Assembly (NCBI RefSeq): GCF_900626075.1 | Contig: NZ_UYZY01000002.1 | Coordinates: 1-64,000 of the forward strand | DNA from: Clostridium transplantifaecale | GTDB lineage: Bacteria > Bacillota > Clostridia > Lachnospirales > Lachnospiraceae | Direction of reading: 5' to 3' | DNA length: 64,000 nt | In this document: in pieces, positions 8,299-16,497 of the stretch | How the letters are laid out: each line of letters opens with the position of its first letter | How positions within the stretch are numbered: position 1 is the stretch's first letter | The notes under the pieces: model-generated | Told to the model about the DNA's origin: nothing | Database searches by the model: none | The model's input: the letters and a program-made list of their open reading frames with translations, nothing else | Position numbers and translations under genes: made by a program

Positions 8299-10284
8299 TC
8301 AGCTTACAATCTTCATATAAACTCTGGACGTCCACACATATACCAGGCAGTAAACCACGGCAAACACCCCGAAGGTACCGGCCGTACACCGTATAAACAG
8401 ACCCACGTCGGTCAGATTCATGAGCGCCAGCAGTCTTGCCGTCATAGGAAACGCAAACGCGATATGGAGGGCTGCCGCCGCCAGCGGCAGAAAAAACATT
8501 AACAGGAGCTGAGAGCGGATGGAACACCGTATCTCCTCTTTTGACAGACCCACCTTCTGCATGATTTCGAAACGGGCGCGGTCGTCGTACCCTTCCGTGA
8601 CCTGCTTATAATAGATAATCAGGACGGTTGCCATGATAAAGATTGCCCCCAGGAAAATCCCCAGAAACAAAAGGCCCGCATGAAGCGAGAAATAAAATCT
8701 CCACTCTTCCGCCGCCGACTCTCCCCGCACTCCGGCGGACAGCCCCTGCATTTTTTCCATTATTTTTTTGTATACACGGACCTGGGTTTCCTCATCGGCG
8801 TTAAGATCAAATGCGCACTGGTAGCGTATCCCGCGTTCCACACTCCCAAACATCTCCATATCCATCCCCAGCAGCAGTCTCATTTCATCGATATCCGGCA
8901 CGATGATATAGTAAGCGCCGTAACGCCCAAAAGATTCATCCTGCTCCCAGATTGTCAGTTTTCCGGCCGGTACCGTATGGTATGATTTTCCATATATTGA
9001 AAGGGTATCTTTTTCATAGGGTTTTTCCCCCTCAAAGGCCACAATTTCTCCCGGATTGAGTTTAAGGCTGCTCCCCATATTTCTGTTATAGTCGCCTTCC
9101 GTAATGACACAGATGGTCTTAACTCTCCCTATCTCCGAACTCCGGCCGGCGTCGATTGGCCGCAGCACGCCCTTTTCCTCCTCGGCAGCGGTAAATACAA
9201 AGTTCTTGTACCGGAATGCATTTTCCTCCGCAAGCCCCTCCTCAGAAAGGATCTCACGCGTAATTTGATCCATTCGTTCCACCGTATCATTATCTATATC
9301 ACCGGCCGTCAGGCAGATATCCCTGACAAAGCGGTTTTTTAAGACTCCCTGCAGTCCGCTGTACAAAGACACAGTGGATGAGAGCATGACGATTACTGAG
9401 GTAGACAGAATACAGATACCGGCAAGTCCGGCCGCATTCTGTTTCATTCTGTAAATCAGACCCGATACAGAAATAAAATGATCTGTCCTGTAATAAAAAT
9501 GCTTATTCTTTTTCAGCGCCTTCAGCAGTGCGATACTCCCTGCAATAAACAGACAGTATGTGCCGATAATGACACAAAGCACGGCGGCAAAGAAACCCAG
9601 GAACAGAAACATGGGATTTTTCGTGACAACGGCAATGTAGTATGCGATTCCCAGGAATATCACTCCGATTACTGCGGTTACCCACCTTGTTTTCGGCTCC
9701 CTCTCTCCTTCCATACCGCCGCGCAGCAGCTCAACAGGACTTGCCACGTGCACCCTCGCTATATTGACGGCCATGATAACGAGAAACAGGCAGCCATAAA
9801 GTACCGCTGCAGTTACGGCGGCCCTGCCGGAAAAATGAAAGCCCCACTGTACATCGGCCGCTACCATCCTGAGCAGAAGCAGGTAAACACCCTTTGACAG
9901 CAGGAAACCGCCTCCGATTCCGCCCGCCAGGCTTACAAACGCAATAAATACCGTCTCATAAAACATGATTGTGCCAATATGCTTTTTCTCCATCCCCAGA
10001 ATGTTAAAAAGTCCGATTTCCCGTTTTCTCCTTCTGATCAGGAAACTGTTTGTATAGAAGAGGAAACCTGCCGTAAAGAATCCGATGATAATGCAGCCGA
10101 GCAGCAAAATCACCCGCATATTACTGCCGCCGTATATTCCGTCCAGTTCCGTATTTAGTGAAAGTGTCAAAAGAATCTGGAACACCATGACCGAACCTAT
10201 GCAGGTCAGAATATAGGGCACATAGGTCCTGGCATTTTTTCTGATATTCTGCATTGCCAGCTTCATATAAAATATCCTGCTCAT
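8299..10284 (-). CDS. Bce-type ABC transporter permease (FtsX-like)
   Basis: A 661-residue integral membrane protein with the BceB layout: an FtsX-like unit at the N-terminus, around ten membrane segments in all, and a large extracellular domain (about residues 320-520) between two of the later segments. In the BceAB family this domain takes part in recognising cell-wall-active peptides such as bacitracin, and the permease also activates the partner kinase. Its start overlaps the ATPase stop by 4 bases (ATGA), so the two are translationally coupled. The peptide recognised here cannot be told from sequence. Confidence 0.88.
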   Translation of the reverse strand: MSRIFYMKLAMQNIRKNARTYVPYILTCIGSVMVFQILLTLSLNTELDGIYGGSNMRVILLLGCIIIGFFTAGFLFYTNSFLIRRRKREIGLFNILGMEKKHIGTIMFYETVFIAFVSLAGGIGGGFLLSKGVYLLLLRMVAADVQWGFHFSGRAAVTAAVLYGCLFLVIMAVNIARVHVASPVELLRGGMEGEREPKTRWVTAVIGVIFLGIAYYIAVVTKNPMFLFLGFFAAVLCVIIGTYCLFIAGSIALLKALKKNKHFYYRTDHFISVSGLIYRMKQNAAGLAGICILSTSVIVMLSSTVSLYSGLQGVLKNRFVRDICLTAGDIDNDTVERMDQITREILSEEGLAEENAFRYKNFVFTAAEEEKGVLRPIDAGRSSEIGRVKTICVITEGDYNRNMGSSLKLNPGEIVAFEGEKPYEKDTLSIYGKSYHTVPAGKLTIWEQDESFGRYGAYYIIVPDIDEMRLLLGMDMEMFGSVERGIRYQCAFDLNADEETQVRVYKKIMEKMQGLSAGVRGESAAEEWRFYFSLHAGLLFLGIFLGAIFIMATVLIIYYKQVTEGYDDRARFEIMQKVGLSKEEIRCSIRSQLLLMFFLPLAAAALHIAFAFPMTARLLALMNLTDVGLFIRCTAGTFGVFAVVYCLVYVWTSRVYMKIVS

Positions 10285-11045
10285 TTTCTCTCACCGCCTG
10301 TCGAAATCACCGTCAGCGTATCCGCTATATTCTGATACAGCTCCTCATTCGTTTTTCTTCCCCTGTATAGCTGGTGGAATACTTCTCCATCCTTAATAAA
10401 CAGGACACGCCCCGCATGGCTGGCCGCCTTCACACTGTGCGTAACCATCAGAATCGTCTGCCCTTCATCGTTCACCCTGTTAAATATCTTAAGCAGTCCG
10501 TCGGCGGCCCTGGAATCCAGAGCCCCGGTCGGCTCATCGGCCAGAAGGATCTGAGGTCTTGTAATCATTGCCCGTGCAGCGGCAGTTCTCTGCTTCTGGC
10601 CTCCCGAAATTTCGTAGGGAAATTTATCCAGAATCTCACTGATCCCCAGCTTTGCAGCCAGCGGTTCCAGCCTGAGTTCCATCTCCTTATGGGGTGTTCC
10701 CGCAAGTACCAGAGGCAGAAAAATATTGTCCCTTACCGAAAATGTGTCGAGCAGGTTAAAGTCCTGAAACACGAAACCCAGGTTATCCCTTCTGAACGCA
10801 GCCATATCCCTTTCCCGGATACCCGCCATATCCCTGCCTTCCAAAAGCACCTTCCCCTCCGTAGGCCTGTCGAGGGATGCCAGAATGTTTAGTAAAGTCG
10901 TCTTTCCCGAGCCCGACTCACCCATTATGGCTACATACTCCCCCTTCTCTACCGTAAAACTCACGTCCGAAAGCGCCTGCACCCTGTTTCCGCCGAACCT
11001 TGTTGTATATACCTTCTTTAAATGCTGTACTTCCAAAACAGCCAT
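10281..11045 (-). CDS. Bce-type ABC transporter ATPase
   Basis: A 254-residue MacB/LolD-type ATPase. It begins at MAVLEVQHLKK, where AGGAGG lies 8 bases upstream; the in-frame extension further upstream would run through the operator region and is not credible. It contains Walker A GESGSGKTT, the signature ISGGQKQR, Walker B ILLADEPTGALD and the H-loop VTHS. It powers the partner permease. A BceR-type operator and a TATAAT box lie in the 121-base gap before it, as in the B. subtilis bce arrangement where the transporter genes have their own regulated promoter. Confidence 0.92.
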   Translation of the reverse strand: MAVLEVQHLKKVYTTRFGGNRVQALSDVSFTVEKGEYVAIMGESGSGKTTLLNILASLDRPTEGKVLLEGRDMAGIRERDMAAFRRDNLGFVFQDFNLLDTFSVRDNIFLPLVLAGTPHKEMELRLEPLAAKLGISEILDKFPYEISGGQKQRTAAARAMITRPQILLADEPTGALDSRAADGLLKIFNRVNDEGQTILMVTHSVKAASHAGRVLFIKDGEVFHQLYRGRKTNEELYQNIADTLTVISTGGERK

Positions 11046-11076
11046 TTGTTTGTCCTCCTTTTTTCGGGATACCGAC

Positions 11077-11152
11077 ATTATACAAAAAGCATCCGGGGAT
11101 CTGCCATAGATCAGGCTTACATTTTGCCACAGTTCCTTACAATCATGTAAGG
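11077..11152 (-). promoter_or_regulatory. BceR-type operator and promoter of the transporter genes
   Basis: CCTTACA-ATCA-TGTAAGG (11135-11152) is a perfect dyad that fits TNACA-N4-TGTAA, the site reported for BceR-like regulators across Firmicutes. A TATAAT box lies at 11077-11082 on the minus strand with a poor -35 (GGCAGA), as expected for an activator-dependent promoter. The adjacent response regulator gene is the obvious candidate to bind here. Confidence 0.7.
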
Positions 11153-11166
11153 TTGCCTGAAGATTC

Positions 11167-12285
11167 CTACTCCGTCTCAATCTTGACCGTAGCGAGATCG
11201 ATCCGGATTCTGGTTCCCTTTCCGGGTTCCGACTCCACCGAAATCTCATGCGACAGCCTGTTTAAAATCCGGCGGCATAGATAAAGGCCGATTCCCGTTG
11301 ATTTTTTGTCACTGTGCCCGTTATATCCGGTGAATCCCTTTTCAAATATCCTGGGCTGATCCTCGGGCGCAATACCAATGCCGGTGTCGCTGATGACCAG
11401 GGTCTTCTCCTTCCCTTCCTCCATATAAATGGAGATACCGCCCTGCTTTGTGTACTTTACTGCATTGGATAAAACCTGCTCGATCACAAAAACAAGCCAT
11501 TTTTCATCTGTCAGCACCCGGCAATCCAGAGGCTGATACGACAGGGACAGCCGCCTTCTCACAAACATGCCCGCGTACTTGCGGACCGCCTGCCGTACAA
11601 TATCATCCAGGCTGTACATTTTGAGAACCAGATCACTCCCTCCGTCCAGCCTCAGATACTGAAGCACCATATTGACGTATTCTTCTATCTTAAATAACTG
11701 CTCGGCCAGCTCTCCGTCTCCGCAGCTGGTCTCCTCCCCTGTCTGGAGCAGGAGATGCATAGCCGAAATCGGTGTTTTTATCTGGTGGACCCACATCGTA
11801 TAGTAATCCGTCATATCCCCCTTCGCTGTCTCGAACTCACCGTTCATCCGCCTCATTTTCTCACACAGCAGGAATATGATTCTCTGATATTCTCCTTCCC
11901 TGACGGAACGCGCCGCAGGAAGCTCTTCCACGTAAAAGCCGTCCGGTTCCGTCCTCAGTTCACGCAGTATCCTCTCCATCATCCGGTATTCTTCCGCAAA
12001 TTTCCTGAATTTTACGGCTACAAGAATGAAAGTCAAAACACTGCAGAGAACCAGCCCGTACAATACGGCCTCTGCCGGAAGATGGTAAAGGTAAAATACA
12101 ACAGCAAATATCCCGCAAAAAAGCAAAAAGAGGCCAAACGGCCCCTTAAACTGTGCAATATAGATGCGGATGAGAGACGCCTTCGTAATTTTCCGCTTCC
12201 CGTCATCCCGCTCTATTCTTTTTGAACCCATTGCGGGTTTTCTGTCCGCAGCTTTCTCCATTCTCAGCGCCTCTTTTTTCTCCAT
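11167..12285 (-). CDS. BceS-type (intramembrane-sensing) histidine kinase
   Basis: A 372-residue kinase with two close membrane helices (about residues 50-66 and 71-90) and almost no extracellular loop, the mark of kinases that read the state of a BceAB transporter rather than a ligand. The phosphorylated His lies in WVHQIKTPISAM, followed by the N-box EQVLSNAVKYT and ATP-lid motifs DTGIGIAPED and GIGLYLC. GGGAGG precedes the ATG. It has a hydrophilic tail of about 45 residues before the first helix, longer than usual. It follows the response regulator by 27 bases. Confidence 0.9.
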   Translation of the reverse strand: MEKKEALRMEKAADRKPAMGSKRIERDDGKRKITKASLIRIYIAQFKGPFGLFLLFCGIFAVVFYLYHLPAEAVLYGLVLCSVLTFILVAVKFRKFAEEYRMMERILRELRTEPDGFYVEELPAARSVREGEYQRIIFLLCEKMRRMNGEFETAKGDMTDYYTMWVHQIKTPISAMHLLLQTGEETSCGDGELAEQLFKIEEYVNMVLQYLRLDGGSDLVLKMYSLDDIVRQAVRKYAGMFVRRRLSLSYQPLDCRVLTDEKWLVFVIEQVLSNAVKYTKQGGISIYMEEGKEKTLVISDTGIGIAPEDQPRIFEKGFTGYNGHSDKKSTGIGLYLCRRILNRLSHEISVESEPGKGTRIRIDLATVKIETE

Positions 12286-12312
12286 ATTTCTGTTCCTCCC
12301 TGTACCGGCACA

Positions 12313-12984
12313 TTAGCCAATCAGATACCCGCTGCCCTTTTTCGTCATAATAAATCCGGTCAGCCCCGCCTGCTCCAACTTTTTTCTCAACCTGGTCACA
12401 TTGACGGTCAGGGTATTATCGTCCACATAGCTGTCCGACTCCCACAGACGAATCATCAGCGCGTCCCTGCTCACAATTTTCCCCCTGTGTTCCAGCAGCA
12501 CCTGAAGAATCCTGTATTCATTTTTGGTAAATTCAATCTTTTCCCCATTGTATGTGAGCGTTCCGTCATCACAGTTAAAGACCGCGCCTCTGTGCTCAAT
12601 GAGACGGCTCTGTCCGGCAAATTCATAGGTCCTGCGGAGCAGGGCCTGTATCTTTGCCGTCAGCACCGTGAGGTCAAACGGTTTTGCGATAAAATCGTCG
12701 CCTCCCATATTTACCGCCATCACAATATTTATATTGTCCGAAGCGGAGGAAATGAAGATGACCGGCACTCTTGAAACCGCCCGGATCTGGCTGCACCAGT
12801 GAAATCCGTTGAAAAACGGCAGTGAAATGTCGAGGAGAACCAACTGCGGGTTAAAGGCAGTAAATTCCCCCAGTACATTTTCAAAATTTTCCACATTCCT
12901 GGCTTCCCAGCCCCAGGTTGCCAGGTGCTTCCGGAGCGCTGAGGCAATCACCGGATCATCCTCTGCTATCAGAATCCTGTACAT
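12313..12984 (-). CDS. BceR-type OmpR-family response regulator
   Basis: A 223-residue regulator: a receiver domain (about 1-115; acidic pair AEDD, phospho-acceptor Asp in LVLLDISLP, Lys in FIAKPFD) and a winged-helix DNA-binding domain (about 130-223, ending RLRKKLEQAG...KGSGYLIG). The start MYRILIAEDD is preceded by AAAGGA. The gene overlaps the end of the upstream membrane-protein gene by 16 bases. The dyad at 11135-11152 is its likely target. Confidence 0.92.
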   Translation of the reverse strand: MYRILIAEDDPVIASALRKHLATWGWEARNVENFENVLGEFTAFNPQLVLLDISLPFFNGFHWCSQIRAVSRVPVIFISSASDNINIVMAVNMGGDDFIAKPFDLTVLTAKIQALLRRTYEFAGQSRLIEHRGAVFNCDDGTLTYNGEKIEFTKNEYRILQVLLEHRGKIVSRDALMIRLWESDSYVDDNTLTVNVTRLRKKLEQAGLTGFIMTKKGSGYLIG

Positions 12985-14228
12985 TTCTTTTCCTTTCGTG
13001 AGAGTAAGGTTTCCGCCATTACCGTGAGTACCAGTCCCCAACAGCCAATAGCGCGTATCGAATATGAAAAATCTGAGTGAAAGAAATTTTCCAATCCCTC
13101 TGTATTCCATAAAAGCATGGTGAAGATACAGGCAAAAAATACCTGGTATAAAATGCCGATAAATCCCGTTCCGCCCATGTCTGAGCCCCTGTCTCCCTTT
13201 AAAAACAACACCAGAGGCAGCGTCATATAGATAATCGTATAAGCTCCGCTCCACACCGGGAAGAAAATCATAATTCCGGCCAGGAGCACCATCTTTTTCC
13301 AAAGATCTTTCTGAAGCAGCACGCAGCCGCAGGACAACAGAAAGAATAAAGCCGAAACCACTCTCCCCGCCGCCAGCAGGATCGGCATCGAAATACCGAG
13401 TTTCTGGCCAATCCATACAGTAGCATAAGTGGCGCTCCTCAGATCCCCCAGTACAATCTCACTGCTGATTGCTTTAAAGTTGTAAAGAAGCACCGGTATT
13501 TTTCCAAATCCTCCGAAAAACACAAAAGGAACGAAGACGAGAAACAGTCCGTAAAGTGTGAGTCTGGCCGCCTCCTTCCATCTTCCTTCCTGAAGATACA
13601 GGAGTCCAAAGACGGCCGGATAAAGTTTCAGCCCCGCCGCCACAGCCAGCAAGACGAGGGCTGCCTCCCTCTTCCACGGCTCCTCTGAGTCCTTCAGCGC
13701 CGTAAATGCAAACAGCAGGATTAACACGATGAATGCCGAGTTCCCCCGCTCGTAAAGGCCGATAAACGGCGCCGACAGCAGTATCATCATAAGAAGAAAG
13801 CACTGCTCTCCCCTGCGCTTCTCCCTCAGGAAATGCTGTACCAGAAAGATGAGAAGTACGATCAGTACTGCCGTATAAGCCACATACAGATTAAGCCCGA
13901 AGAGGTTGTCCCTCACCGCCCGGTTGCCCGGTCCTTCTATTGCACTGGCAGGAATGAATTTTCCCAAAAAATAGTAAAGGACATAGGCAAGTGGAGGAAA
14001 GCTGGCATAAATGCTTGTGTCATAAACGTGCACCCGATCCCTCACATACCAGATATGATTAAAAAAATCCATAAAATAATCATGCCCATAGTAAAAGAAA
14101 GAACGAAATACCTCCCCATCTGTCTTCAAAATCAGTATAAACGAAATCACAAATCCCAGCAGGCTTAAGCCGTAGAAAAGCTTCTTTCCCTCTGTCATAT
14201 CATAATACCTCTCTTCATGCTGCATCAA
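12969..14228 (-). CDS. GT87-like (DUF2029) polytopic membrane protein
   Basis: A 419-residue membrane protein with roughly ten hydrophobic segments. The stretch VAAGLKLYPAVFGLLYLQEGRWKEA resembles the motif of DUF2029/GT87 polyprenyl-phosphate-mannose-dependent glycosyltransferases, where it lies between middle helices. Such enzymes add sugars to lipid or surface glycan on the outer face of the membrane. An Asp-containing first loop (HDYFMDFFNHI, about 49-59) may be catalytic. It overlaps bceR, suggesting that surface modification and peptide sensing share a transcript. The family call is by motif resemblance only. Confidence 0.65.
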   Translation of the reverse strand: MMQHEERYYDMTEGKKLFYGLSLLGFVISFILILKTDGEVFRSFFYYGHDYFMDFFNHIWYVRDRVHVYDTSIYASFPPLAYVLYYFLGKFIPASAIEGPGNRAVRDNLFGLNLYVAYTAVLIVLLIFLVQHFLREKRRGEQCFLLMMILLSAPFIGLYERGNSAFIVLILLFAFTALKDSEEPWKREAALVLLAVAAGLKLYPAVFGLLYLQEGRWKEAARLTLYGLFLVFVPFVFFGGFGKIPVLLYNFKAISSEIVLGDLRSATYATVWIGQKLGISMPILLAAGRVVSALFFLLSCGCVLLQKDLWKKMVLLAGIMIFFPVWSGAYTIIYMTLPLVLFLKGDRGSDMGGTGFIGILYQVFFACIFTMLLWNTEGLENFFHSDFSYSIRAIGCWGLVLTVMAETLLSRKEKKCTGF

Positions 14229-14293
14229 AATACGCTGCCATCTGCAGATGAATTCTTCAATGTCTTAAATTACTGTACCTGATGCCTATTCTA

Positions 14294-15796
14294 TCAGGTA
14301 TTATACAGATTGATCCGTTTTGTTGCAACCTTCTCCGTAAACGCCCTGTCATGCTCGACAAAAATCATGGTCAGTCCGTATGACATTACAAGCTCTTCAA
14401 TCTGCATCCTGGAAAACACATCGATAAAGTTAAGCGGTTCATCCCAGATGTAGAGATGAGCCTGTTCGCAGAGGCTCTTGGCAAGCAGGACCTTTTTTTT
14501 CTGTCCCTCGCTGTAGAACTGCATCTCCTTCTCAAAATGCGTCCTGGAAAAGTCCAGTTTCCGCAGAATAGCCCGGAAAAGTGTGTCATCCAACCCATAT
14601 TTTTCCGTAAAATCCCCGATACCGCCCTTCAGCCAGGACGTATCCTGGGCTACGTAGGATATAATCAGCCCGGAAGCCGTCTCTATCCGCCCGGACAGCA
14701 CCTCAGGGGCGCCGTCGCCTCCCAGTATGGCTTTGATAACCGTCGACTTTCCCGTCCCATTCCGTCCGTCCAGGGCAGTTCTGTCCCCCACCCTGATTTC
14801 CATAGACAGATGCTCACAGACTGGTTTCATCCCCTGCGGATACCCCAGGGAGACATCCTCCATTGTCACAAGAAGCTGTTTGTGATGGTGCAGCGGAATA
14901 ATTTTCAGACGTTCCGCTGTCTCCACGTCCTTTAAAAGCTTCTCTTTTTCCGAAGCCGCATTTTCCATCCTGTGCTCCGCATTCTTGGATCGTTTCATCA
15001 TCTTTGCCGCCTTGTGGCCGATATAGCCCCGATCGGGCCTCAGTCCGGCAATCCTTGTTCCCTTTTTTGTCTTTTCCAGATCATCCGACCACCGCTCCGC
15101 CTGCTTTGCCGCCTCTTTAAGCCGTCCAATCTCTTTCTTCAGCTTTACGTTCTCCTGGGCCTCGGATTCATCCCTCCGCTTTTTATTCTCCCACCAGCTG
15201 CTGAAATTCCCCTGTACCACCTCGATTGTATTTCTGTTCAGGGACAGAATGTGGTCAATGCATCCATCCATAAAGACTCTGTCGTGGGATACCAGGATAA
15301 AACCCGTTTTTTTATTCAGATAGCGGCTTACCGCCTGCCTGGCATCCATGTCCAGGTGGTTGGTCGGTTCGTCGATCAGCAGAAAACTGTGTTCTTTTAA
15401 AAAGAGTACAGCCAGCATCACCCTGGTCTGTTCACCGTTGCTCAAGGTGTCAAACGGACGGTAAAGGACTTCCGGATCCATTTCCATCAGATTCAGCTCC
15501 CTCATGAGCCTCCACAGTTCACAATCCGGATAGATCTCCTCCACAAGCTCCATCGTGAGCCTGGTCTTATCTTTTACCGGATACGGAAAATACTCAAATT
15601 CCACCGGTGCCAAAATCGTTCCCCGGTACTCATATTTCCCCATCAAAAGATTCAGGAACGTCGTTTTGCCTCTCCCGTTCCGCCCCGTAAAGCCCAGTTT
15701 CCAGTCCGTATCAACTGAGAAGGAAACGTCATTAAATATCTCCTCATAACTTCCTTCATAATAAAATGTTAAGTGATTCACCTGTATTTGTGCCAT
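14294..15796 (-). CDS. ABC-F ribosomal protection protein, Lsa-like
   Basis: A 500-residue soluble protein with two ATPase domains and no membrane segment. The first holds Walker A GRNGRGKTT, signature LSNGEQTRV and LLIDEPTNHLD; the second holds GRNGTGKST and a divergent signature YSEGQKKKV. Between them lies a charged helical linker with WSDDLEKTKKGTRIAG, the antibiotic-resistance-domain region. These features match Lsa/Vga-type ABC-F factors, which dislodge lincosamides, streptogramin A and pleuromutilins from the ribosome. The start MAQIQVNH has GGAGGA upstream. The leader holds an attenuator, which supports drug-inducible expression. The exact drug profile is not readable. Confidence 0.88.
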   Translation of the reverse strand: MAQIQVNHLTFYYEGSYEEIFNDVSFSVDTDWKLGFTGRNGRGKTTFLNLLMGKYEYRGTILAPVEFEYFPYPVKDKTRLTMELVEEIYPDCELWRLMRELNLMEMDPEVLYRPFDTLSNGEQTRVMLAVLFLKEHSFLLIDEPTNHLDMDARQAVSRYLNKKTGFILVSHDRVFMDGCIDHILSLNRNTIEVVQGNFSSWWENKKRRDESEAQENVKLKKEIGRLKEAAKQAERWSDDLEKTKKGTRIAGLRPDRGYIGHKAAKMMKRSKNAEHRMENAASEKEKLLKDVETAERLKIIPLHHHKQLLVTMEDVSLGYPQGMKPVCEHLSMEIRVGDRTALDGRNGTGKSTVIKAILGGDGAPEVLSGRIETASGLIISYVAQDTSWLKGGIGDFTEKYGLDDTLFRAILRKLDFSRTHFEKEMQFYSEGQKKKVLLAKSLCEQAHLYIWDEPLNFIDVFSRMQIEELVMSYGLTMIFVEHDRAFTEKVATKRINLYNT

Positions 15797-15839
15797 TCTT
15801 TCATCCTCCATTTCGAAACCTGCATCGAAAAAATGCATT

Positions 15840-15870
15840 GAAAAAGGATGCAAGAATATTCCTGCATCCT
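15840..15870 (-). terminator. Leader terminator (attenuator) of the ABC-F gene
   Basis: On the minus strand AGGATGCA-GGAATATTCT-TGCATCCT is followed by TTTTTC, about 45 bases before the ABC-F start codon. It would stop transcription before the gene. The 3' half is exactly complementary to an upstream leader segment (16047-16059). Confidence 0.85.
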
Positions 15871-16046
15871 GTATCCCAATTCCGAAACCCGGCTAAAATT
15901 CCGCCGGTATCTGCCAGACGGCAATCGCCGCGGCAGCGGACAGCACAGCCTTCCATCCGGCGACTTTCCGGAGGAAACCGTACATCTATCAAATTCTAAG
16001 AGGAAAGGATTCATATCGCAACAGTCCGGCTATGAACTGTAGCTTC

Positions 16047-16059
16047 ATATTCTTGCATC
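16047..16059 (-). promoter_or_regulatory. Antiterminator strand of the ABC-F leader
   Basis: The transcript reads GATGCAAGAATAT here. This can pair over 13 perfect bases with ATATTCTTGCATC in the terminator (15847-15859), which would break the terminator, or over 10 bases with TATTCTTGCA in the leader peptide region (16131-16140), which would leave the terminator free to form. Confidence 0.75.
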
Positions 16060-16125
16060 GCACAAAAACAAACAGATACATATGCCCCGGTATCTGAACG
16101 TTCTTCATGCCGTCTATTAAATTCA

Positions 16126-16149
16126 CTATCTGCAAGAATACATCTTCAT
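16126..16149 (-). CDS. Seven-codon leader peptide MKMYSCR
   Basis: ATG-AAG-ATG-TAT-TCT-TGC-AGA-TAG, with GGGAG 8 bases upstream (or GGAAGG 6 bases before the second ATG). Codons 4-6 contain the RNA segment (16131-16140) that pairs with the antiterminator strand. A ribosome stalled here by an antibiotic would mask that segment, free the antiterminator and allow transcription into the ABC-F gene. The mechanism is inferred from complementarity. Confidence 0.7.
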   Translation of the reverse strand: MKMYSCR

Positions 16150-16192
16150 CCTTCCATCTCCCATCTTTCTAATTTTATTATTACAGTTGTTA

Positions 16193-16221
16193 CTATAACA
16201 GCAGAAACGGCTTATGTCAAC
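16193..16221 (-). promoter_or_regulatory. SigA promoter of the ABC-F leader
   Basis: On the minus strand TTGACA-N17-TATAGT lies about 40 bases before the leader peptide and about 390 bases before the ABC-F gene, so the transcript has a long leader. The rest of 15797-16192 holds only the leader elements and a second short frame (MQEYEATVHSRTVAI) whose ATG lies inside the antiterminator. Confidence 0.85.
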
Positions 16222-16338
16222 CACCAAAGAATCATAATGAAACGGTTCGCAGCATACTGCCTTTATCCGGGGACACGATCCGTAACGCCATGTTAAACTT
16301 TTAACCTTTTCTTAACACCATTTTTTCCTTTTCCGTCG

Positions 16339-16440
16339 TATAATATACTTTATCAATTTGACGGAATAAAATGGCACAGTGAAAAAAGCATATTACATAT
16401 CCTCAGACAGGCCGGCGTACCCTCACGCCGGCCTGTTTTG
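16339..16440 (+). other. Possible small RNA: TATAAT box and terminator-like hairpin
   Basis: The plus strand has TATAAT at 16339-16344 and, about 65 bases on, an 11-bp perfect stem (16407-16417 with 16426-16436) followed by TTTTG. No plus-strand gene lies between them, and the hairpin has no T tract in the minus direction for the PHP gene. A transcript of about 90 bases would result. No good -35 box is present, so the call is weak. Confidence 0.35.
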
Positions 16441-16497
16441 CGCAGATTCCGCTTCTTTCCCTGACTCGAAACCCGGGAAAAGACCGGTTTCCTGATT

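Noticed and set aside
14276..14300. Hairpin TACCTGAT...ATCAGGTA at the ABC-F stop codon as a terminator
   Set aside because: The stem is short and AT-rich and no T tract follows on the minus strand.
15778..16014. A 78-codon frame in the ABC-F leader as a protein gene
   Set aside because: It runs through the terminator hairpin and into the ABC-F ribosome site; composition and position fit regulatory RNA rather than a protein.
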